DNA of 38,445 nt from a bacterium (GTDB lineage: Bacteria; UBA8248), in contig JAVEPB010000014.1 of assembly GCA_030922375.1 (NCBI GenBank), positions 1 through 38,445 on the forward strand, read 5' to 3'. The translations under genes were made by a program, and so were the position numbers. Every line of letters begins with the position of its first letter. The first letter of the stretch is position 1. The notes under the pieces were generated by a model. It was not told where the DNA came from. It ran no database searches and worked only from the letters and a program-made list of their open reading frames with translations. Positions 33,340 through 38,445 of this stretch are shown in pieces.

Positions 33340-34091
33340 CCAAGGTCCCATTTCTCGATATCTTTCATCGCCTCATAATCGGTGAGGTCCAGCCGGATCG
33401 GGGTGATGGAGACACACCCGTTTGCCACCGCGTCAAAATCGGTGCCGGCCTCCTTGACCCAGCTCAGGCTGTTTCCCCCGATCCAATAGTATTCGCGGCC
33501 GCGAGGGTCGATCTTCTCGACGACGGCGTTTCCGTAAACGCGCTTCCCTTGATGGGTGACCCGCACCCCCTGGCAATCTTTCTCGGAGATATTGGGTACA
33601 TTTACATTCAGGAGAACCCCTTCTCTCAGCCCCTGGTCGAGCACTTTTCCGGCAATCCTCCGTGCGAAACTCCCAGCGAAATCGAAATTCGGGATCTCTC
33701 CGTTTTCGTGGACCAGGGAAATGGCGACCGAGGGAACGCCGAGAAGGGTCGCTTCCATGGCGGCGGCAACGGTCCCGGAATAGGTAATATCGTCGCCGAG
33801 ATTGCCTCCCTTGTTGATGCCCGAGAGAAGGATGTCGGGCCGCCGGTCCTTCATCAGCCCGTTCAGCGCCAAATTGACGCAATCCGTGGGCGTTCCATCG
33901 ACGGAGAACCACCCCTCGCCGGCCGGATCTATCCGCAGGGGGCGGTACAGGCTGAGCGAGTGCCCGGCCGCACTTTGTTCCCGGTCGGGAGCCACGACGA
34001 AGACCTCGCCGAGACCGCTCACCGATTCGTAGAGGACGCGCAACCCCTCGGAGGCGATTCCGTCGTCATTGGATAGGAGGATTCGAGCCAT
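33336..34091 (-). CDS. surE: 5'/3'-nucleotidase SurE
   Basis: 251 residues from MARILLSNDDG (metal ligands Asp9 and Asp10); the longer in-frame start adds an unrelated leader. Other SurE motifs: VAPDREQSAAGHSLS, DGTPTDCVNLALNGL, LLSGINKGGNLGDDITYSGTVAAAMEA and a late PIRLDLTDYEAM. It dephosphorylates nucleoside monophosphates and is tied to stress survival. First gene of surE-pcm; rpoS, which follows nlpD in gamma-proteobacteria, is absent from this window. Confidence 0.96.
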   Translation of the reverse strand: MARILLSNDDGIASEGLRVLYESVSGLGEVFVVAPDREQSAAGHSLSLYRPLRIDPAGEGWFSVDGTPTDCVNLALNGLMKDRRPDILLSGINKGGNLGDDITYSGTVAAAMEATLLGVPSVAISLVHENGEIPNFDFAGSFARRIAGKVLDQGLREGVLLNVNVPNISEKDCQGVRVTHQGKRVYGNAVVEKIDPRGREYYWIGGNSLSWVKEAGTDFDAVANGCVSITPIRLDLTDYEAMKDIEKWDLG

Positions 34092-34340
34092 TAATTTATA
34101 AGCATCTACCGGTCTAGGGGGGCGAAAAAGAAGTAAAAGTATAGGGATTCCCCGGTTGATCGTCAACGAATCAACGATTGCACCGAGCCGCCTTCCCGGG
34201 TCAACCGGCGGACAAAGAAAAATCAGATCAAGAAAATATTAATTTTGGGGAGTAAATTAGAATTATATCGAGGGGATATCGCTGAGAGGTGCGGAATTAT
34301 CCTGCGACCAATAAAAAAGTATCCAGAGCGCCACGCCCGA

Positions 34341-34535
34341 TCAGGCGATGACATCGATGGAGTTCGGGCTCTGGAGCGCATTGGCGGCAGTCAGGGCGAC
34401 CATCGTCCTCCGGTCGGCCAGCTGTTTGGTGGCCACCAGACGGCTCACCTCTGAGCGGGCGCTTGCCACCGCCCCGGTAATCTGGGCGGGTCTCAAGCCT
34501 CTTGCAACTGCTAAAATTAGATTTGCATTAGCCAT
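34341..34535 (-). CDS. Small hypothetical protein, possibly motility-linked
   Basis: 64 residues from the ATG at 34533-34535, behind a very strong GGAGGAGGAG ribosome site. Mostly alpha-helical, Ala/Arg/Leu-rich, with no signal or membrane segment; ends LQSPNSIDVIA, resembling the C-terminal NIDV-A of YjfB-like putative motility proteins (weak, inferred). A sigma-28-like promoter (34626-34652) lies about 90 nt upstream, which would make it part of a flagellar regulon. It has a codon style unlike shadows of other genes, and no overlapping gene. No enzymatic domain is seen. Confidence 0.68.
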   Translation of the reverse strand: MANANLILAVARGLRPAQITGAVASARSEVSRLVATKQLADRRTMVALTAANALQSPNSIDVIA

Positions 34536-34540
34536 GGCCA

Positions 34541-34605
34541 CTCCTCCTCCTTGAGGAGATGACAACTTCATGGGGGCGGTAATTTCACAATCCCTGTGAT
34601 ACCGC
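34541..34605 (-). promoter_or_regulatory. Structured leader of the 64-residue gene
   Basis: Two hairpins on the minus strand: a bipartite one with outer GCGGTA/TACCGC and inner TCACA/TGTGA arms (34576-34605), and CTCCTC-AAG-GAGGAG (34543-34557), whose 3' arm is the ribosome site. Folding of the second would hide the site from ribosomes. No known riboswitch class was recognised. Confidence 0.45.
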
Positions 34606-34625
34606 TCTAAATCCCTTCTTCATCC

Positions 34626-34652
34626 TTATCGGACGCTATAGAATTTCCATTA
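34626..34652 (-). promoter_or_regulatory. Sigma-28 (FliA)-like promoter candidate
   Basis: On the minus strand TAAT, exactly 15 bases, then TCCGATAA. The FliA consensus is TAAA-N15-GCCGATAA, so spacing is perfect with two mismatches. It points to the 64-residue gene at 34535. Confidence 0.45.
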
Positions 34653-34831
34653 ACCGGAAACCCAAAAAAAATAAGCCCGCCAACTTCTCGCAACTCATTG
34701 AAAATCATGAAAGTATACCGAGACGCCTTTATTATTGTTTTTTATATCATTTTTTTTTCTCGTGGGCGTCTGAATTGGACCGCCGCTTCCGGGTGAAACC
34801 CCGCTTCTTCGAAAATCCTCCGCTTCGGGCC

Positions 34832-34877
34832 ATTCTTGCGGCGACCTACAAAACCGGGCAAGAATACCCCGGCGACC
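34832..34877 (+). promoter_or_regulatory. Inverted and direct repeats in the metY leader
   Basis: ATTCTTGC (34832-34839) and GCAAGAAT (34858-34865) form an 8-bp perfect stem with an 18-base loop; GGCGACC occurs in the loop (34840) and again just after the stem (34871). It lies 45 nt before the metY start. It could be an operator or a leader RNA structure; no known SAM or SAH riboswitch consensus was matched. Confidence 0.35.
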
Positions 34878-34921
34878 ATCAAGCCTCGTATTTTAAAGGA
34901 TCATGACAAGAAGGATTATCC

Positions 34922-36241
34922 ATGGCCGGAGAAAACCGCTTCACTACCACGGACGGCACCAGCCACGACTTCGGATTCGCCACCCTCGCCCTTCATGCGG
35001 GCCAGCGGCCCGACCCGGTAACCGGCTCGCGCGCGGTGCCCATCCACCAAACCACTTCATTTGTCTTCGAGGACACGGAACACGCGGCCGGATTATTCGC
35101 CCTGCAAGACTACGGCTACATCTACTCCCGAATCGGAAACCCCACGGTGGCCGTTTTCGAAGAGCGGATGGCCACCCTGGAGGGAGGCGTAGGCGCCCTG
35201 GCCACCAGTTCGGGGCAGGCGGCCCAATTTCTCGCCTTCTTCACCCTTCTCGAGGCGGGCGATGAAGTCGTTTCGGCGGCCACTCTTTATGGCGGCACCT
35301 ATACGCAATTCGACGTCAGTTTCAGAAAATTCGGGTGGAATGTCGGCTTCGTCGACCCCCGGGACCCGGAGGCCTTCCGGCGCGCGGCCACCGATAAAAC
35401 CCGCGCTTTTTATTGCGAAACCATCGGCAACCCCCTTTCGAACGTGGCCGACCTGGAGGCGATCGCCGAAATCGCGCACGAGGTGGGCGTCCCCCTCATT
35501 GTGGACAACACCTTCGCCTCCCCCTATCTCTGCCGGCCCATGGAGTGGGGCGCCGATATCGTGGTCCACTCCTCGACTAAATTTATCGGAGGCCACGGCA
35601 CGAGTATCGGCGGCGTTATTGTCGATTCGGGAAAATTCAATTGGGCAAACGGGAAATTCGGCTCCATGGTGGCTCCCTCGAAGGGATATCACGGCCTGAA
35701 TTTTTATGAAACTTTCGGAGAACTCGGATATATCACCAAAGCCCGCACCGAAGGGCTGCGGGACATGGGGCCGTGCCCCAGCCCCTTTAACGCCTTTCTT
35801 TTTCTTCAGGGTCTCGAAACCCTTCACCTTCGGATGGAGCGCCACTGCGAAAACGCGGGAAAGGTCGCGAATTTCCTCGCCGCCGACCGGCGCGTCTCGT
35901 TCGTGAATTACCCGGGACTTCCGGAAAACCCCGGCCACGAACTTTCACTGAAATACCTTCCCGGCGGGGCGGGCTCGGTGTTCTCCTTCGGGGTCGAGGG
36001 AGGCTACGCGGCGGCGGTCAAATTCATCGAGGGCCTGGAAATTCACAGCCATCTGGCCAACGTGGGCGACGCAAAAAGCCTGATTATCCACCCGGCCTCG
36101 ACCACCCACGCTCAACTCACCGAAGCGGACATGAAGGCGGGCCACATCACCCCCGATATGATTCGAATTTCAGTGGGAATCGAGGATATCGACGATATAT
36201 TGTGGGATTTGGATTGCGGCCTCGAAGCCGCCTCCCGGTAG
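34922..36241 (+). CDS. metY: O-acetylhomoserine (thiol)-lyase / sulfhydrylase
   Basis: 439 residues, typical of MetY-type enzymes of the Cys/Met metabolism PLP family (about 430 aa, longer than MetB/MetC). The start region [41 protein letters not shown] is characteristic, with [17 protein letters not shown] following. PLP-lysine is Lys220 in [13 protein letters not shown]. It forms homocysteine from O-acetylhomoserine and sulfide, or acts on O-succinylhomoserine. AAGGA site before the ATG. A following CoA-binding protein gene (19 nt) is often found beside this enzyme, so the two form one operon. Confidence 0.95.
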   Translation: MAGENRFTTTDGTSHDFGFATLALHAGQRPDPVTGSRAVPIHQTTSFVFEDTEHAAGLFALQDYGYIYSRIGNPTVAVFEERMATLEGGVGALATSSGQAAQFLAFFTLLEAGDEVVSAATLYGGTYTQFDVSFRKFGWNVGFVDPRDPEAFRRAATDKTRAFYCETIGNPLSNVADLEAIAEIAHEVGVPLIVDNTFASPYLCRPMEWGADIVVHSSTKFIGGHGTSIGGVIVDSGKFNWANGKFGSMVAPSKGYHGLNFYETFGELGYITKARTEGLRDMGPCPSPFNAFLFLQGLETLHLRMERHCENAGKVANFLAADRRVSFVNYPGLPENPGHELSLKYLPGGAGSVFSFGVEGGYAAAVKFIEGLEIHSHLANVGDAKSLIIHPASTTHAQLTEADMKAGHITPDMIRISVGIEDIDDILWDLDCGLEAASR

Positions 36242-36259
36242 ACGGAACCACGGCTAAGG

Positions 36260-36754
36260 ATGCCTTTATCCATGGAAATTCCATCGTTTCAGAACCCTCG
36301 AACGATTCAGCGAATCCTCCGCGATATGCGCCGGGTGGCGGTGGTGGGCGTATCGGCGAACGAGTCGCGCCCCAGCTATTTCGTCGCCTACTATCTCAAG
36401 CGGATGGGATTTGAGGTCATGCCGGTGAACCCCCGCTACGAGGAAGTCCTCGGGCTGCCTTGTTATCCAAGCCTGGCCGCGCTCCCCGAGGCGCCCGAGG
36501 TGGTGGACGTTTTTCGCCGGCCTGAGGATGTCGGCGAAATCGTGGACGGAGCGATTGCCGCCGGCGCCAAGGCGCTATGGCTGCAATTCGACGTTGTCAA
36601 CGAAAAGGAAGCCGCCCGAGCCAGCGAATCGGGAATGGCCGTTGTCATGGACCGGTGCATGAAAATCGAGCACGGCCGCTACAAGGGCAGCCTGCAGTGG
36701 GCGGGAATGCGCACCGGCGTCATCACGGCCCGGCGCTTGCCTGCCAGAGACTGA
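36260..36754 (+). CDS. CoA-binding domain protein (YccU/COG1832)
   Basis: 164 residues (160 if the ATG at 36272, with AAGGA upstream, is the start). A single Rossmann-type CoA-binding fold: RVAVVGVSANESRPSYFVAYYLKRMGFEVMPVNPRYEEVLGLPCYPSLAALPEAPEVVDVFR pattern across residues about 29-92, with VVMDRCMKIEH near the end. It likely binds CoA or a related nucleotide; the exact role of the family is not settled. Tandem with metY on the same transcript. Confidence 0.9.
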   Translation: MPLSMEIPSFQNPRTIQRILRDMRRVAVVGVSANESRPSYFVAYYLKRMGFEVMPVNPRYEEVLGLPCYPSLAALPEAPEVVDVFRRPEDVGEIVDGAIAAGAKALWLQFDVVNEKEAARASESGMAVVMDRCMKIEHGRYKGSLQWAGMRTGVITARRLPARD

Positions 36755-36915
36755 GGAACAGAAGCTTATCGGGCATCGGCGACGTATAACGGGCATTGGG
36801 CGCTTGTGTCCGGGCCACTTGCGGTCCGGGCCAATTGTTTTTATAAATCAGATGGATGGTTGGACACTTCGAGCGAACACCTTTAGGATTGTTCCCGGCC
36901 GCCACCAGGGACAAA

Positions 36916-37590
36916 ATGGAAATGTCATCCTTGAAGAATCGAGCTCTCTTCACCCTCTCCCTCTCGGCCGTCTTTTCTCTTTCCGTTTTTTCATCGGTTT
37001 TTTCCCAGGAAGCACAAGATTCGATAGCCCTCACCCTCGAGGGAAATCCTGTGCTCGTCTCGACCCGGGGCGAGACGCTTCAAATGAGGGGCCGGATGGC
37101 GCTTCACTCGAACGAGCGGGTGCAAACCGGCCCGGGTGACAGGGCGCTCATCCAGATTTCAGGAGACGAGGGTTGCCGGTTCATCCTCGAACCCGGCAGC
37201 GTCATCGTCTTCGGCGGGCAGACGGCCGGCCATGCTTACAGGGTGCATCTTATCAAAGGGGCCTTGAGGGGGCGGGCCGCCTTATGCGGCTCTAACCTGA
37301 TTCTCAGTACCTCCGAAGGGCGCCTCTGGGGGAATCAATCCTCTTTCCGTATTTTGGCGCTGAAGGGAAAGACCACTATCTTCCTCAAGTCCGGGAACAT
37401 GCGGTTTTTCATCGGGAGAGAGGTCATCCCCATCAGGGCGATGACCCGGACCACGATTTCTCGCTCGGGAATCCACCGCATCTCCTCGATGGCGCGAATC
37501 CAGCCCCGGGCGGCACAGCGGGCGGGCTCGGGAAGCAATTCTCCCCCGCGGCGAACCCGCCCGATCGCCGCGACCGTCAAACAGCCTTGA
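36916..37590 (+). CDS. Exported FecR-domain protein
   Basis: 224 residues from ATG at 36916. The signal peptide is rich in Ser, Leu and Phe, with cleavage likely after about residue 30 (SVFSQEA). The body has the FecR pattern: a short beta region, then GETLQMRGRMALHSNERVQTGPGDRALIQISGDEGCRFILEPGSVI (near 50-97), where the GDRA-I segment is typical. The C-terminal about 40 residues are Arg/Pro/Ser-rich and low complexity. FecR domains occur in anti-sigma sensors and secreted proteins; no membrane helix or sigma factor gene is adjacent, so a free periplasmic protein is more likely. Upstream in-frame ATG at 36856 is possible. Confidence 0.72.
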   Translation: MEMSSLKNRALFTLSLSAVFSLSVFSSVFSQEAQDSIALTLEGNPVLVSTRGETLQMRGRMALHSNERVQTGPGDRALIQISGDEGCRFILEPGSVIVFGGQTAGHAYRVHLIKGALRGRAALCGSNLILSTSEGRLWGNQSSFRILALKGKTTIFLKSGNMRFFIGREVIPIRAMTRTTISRSGIHRISSMARIQPRAAQRAGSGSNSPPRRTRPIAATVKQP

Positions 37591-37650
37591 CGAAAGAGGT
37601 TTCCTCCCTTAAATAACCCTTGCTTTGAATTTTAATAATAAAGATTTGGC

Positions 37651-37727
<77 letters not shown>

Positions 37728-38445
37728 TTAAAATCAACGGGTTACGGGTAATGCCGGGCCCGTTATTTTTTTAGGGGTAAGCGTGCGGTAAGCTAAGGAT
37801 TGCAATTTCCCACCCTTAAATCAGTAGTGAAGAGTCCTCTCCTTTACCTCACAGGACTATACATACCCGTACCCCTCCGTTGGTCTAACTCTCGTACCGG
37901 CCAGGCTAAAAACTTTGAATTTTTTTCAATCCCACGACCTCGCCAAGGCATTTCTTATATGGGGGCTCCACTTTTTACGGGGCACAACCCACCTACCCTG
38001 ACGGATCTAGTAAATTATGCTAGGGATTTTCATTGCGGGGGGCTGTTTCAGATACCCGTGTCCGATTAATTAGGAATTCGCCATACATAGGTTATTGCGG
38101 TTGGTTAGCGTAAGTGTGTTTTCTAAAAGTTTCCTAAAATACGCTTGCTCAGTATTGACTGGATCGAGTAGTACGTCAGTAACAGGGGTTCGAGTCCTCC
38201 AAGGGTCACCAGTACCAATTCTGAAATATCCTTACAAACACTTCGCTTATCCGCCTACCCATTTAAGTTAGAGGTTTAGGTTCGCACTTGCGAAACTGAA
38301 TTCGCGGACCTATATTGATTGAAGGTGACGAAGCCACCCGATGCCCTCCCGAGTGCGATCCTCCTGGGAGGGATTTAATATTCTGGCACATCACAAAGCA
38401 CTGACAGCAAATAAATTGAGGATAGGTATAAGTTTTAACGATATT
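37728..38445. other. Low-GC tail without a supported gene
   Basis: About 720 bases much richer in A and T than the rest, directly after tRNA-Pro(GGG). The longest open frame (37800-38069) lacks a good start or ribosome site and resembles no family. A CCCTCCC/GGGAGGG hairpin (38344-38371) with an AT-rich tail may be a terminator. The composition shift and the tRNA fragment suggest foreign or decayed mobile DNA. Confidence 0.5.
38183..38211 (+). other. tRNA 3'-end fragment, possible attachment-site remnant
   Basis: A T-arm-like GGGGTTCGAGTCCTCC followed by AAGGGTC, A and CCA. No matching 5' acceptor half (GACCCTT-type) or anticodon arm occurs upstream, so it is not a working tRNA. Such 3' copies are left by tRNA-targeting integrases. 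Confidence 0.45.

Noticed and set aside
37800-38069. 89-codon open frame in the low-GC tail
   Set aside because: Weak start (TTG), no ribosome site, composition unlike a coding region, and no recognisable domain.
38140-38211. Complete tRNA or tmRNA at the right end
   Set aside because: Only the T-arm and 3' acceptor side are visible; no 5' acceptor strand, D-arm or anticodon arm pairs with them.

Overview
The window is about 38 kb of high-GC, gene-dense bacterial chromosome with a few AT-richer intergenic islands. Gene content (tripartite tricarboxylate and TAXI-type TRAP transporters, three related Gfo/Idh/MocA oxidoreductases, four carboxymuconolactone-decarboxylase (CMD) proteins, an MmgE/PrpD protein, an acyl-CoA dehydrogenase, SDR, MDR and SMP-30 enzymes) suggests an uncultured Gram-negative environmental heterotroph. 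The lipoprotein NlpD-like gene and the surE-pcm pair fit a proteobacterium-like or Tectomicrobia/Nitrospinota-like lineage. The lineage is an inference; no rRNA is present. No CRISPR array, insertion sequence or phage gene was seen.

Layout. 1-1833 (-): a molybdopterin oxidoreductase cut by the window edge. 1985-3071 (-): two CMD/AhpD-like genes; the second has an in-frame TGA exactly where the second Cys of CxxC should be, followed by a SECIS-like hairpin, so it is a probable selenoprotein. 3189-6184 (-): tctB-tctA-tctC uptake operon. 6642-12034: Gfo/Idh enzyme, enolase-superfamily enzyme, and a TAXI TRAP transporter pair. 12326-15616: tandem cupins (+), then a CMD / metallo-hydrolase / Gfo-Idh operon (-). 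15921-17420 (+): a Fis-type AAA+ regulator with a degenerate receiver and no GAFTGA motif. 17443-19769 (-): acyl-CoA dehydrogenase and another Gfo/Idh enzyme. 20037-21395 (+): MmgE/PrpD.

21387-22376 is the most unusual stretch. On the minus strand there is a class I cyclic-di-GMP (GEMM-I) riboswitch, an overlapping antiterminator/terminator, and two very small ORFs; a small membrane-anchored protein is encoded divergently. Further right are a substrate-binding protein interrupted by one amber codon, a divergent LVIVD-repeat protein with an SDR and a TSUP permease, a minus-strand CMD/alcohol dehydrogenase/SMP-30 operon, tRNA-Arg, an operon of a TIGR00725-type protein, an NlpD-like protein and apt, an alpha/beta hydrolase, tRNA-Pro(CGG), and pcm-surE. 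A 64-residue protein with a sigma-28-like promoter and a structured leader follows, then metY, a CoA-binding protein, a FecR-domain secreted protein and tRNA-Pro(GGG). The last ~0.7 kb is low-GC, has no convincing gene, and carries a tRNA 3'-end fragment, which looks like the edge of an integrated or decayed element.

Read together, most of the window is a set of small catabolic modules: substrate capture (TctC, TAXI, ABC-type binding proteins), NAD(P)-dependent oxidation (Gfo/Idh, SDR, MDR), isomerisation or dehydration (enolase superfamily, PrpD) and lactone or hydroperoxide chemistry (SMP-30, CMD). Two tiny, possibly motility-linked genes sit under RNA-level or sigma-28-type control. Substrates cannot be deduced from sequence alone.
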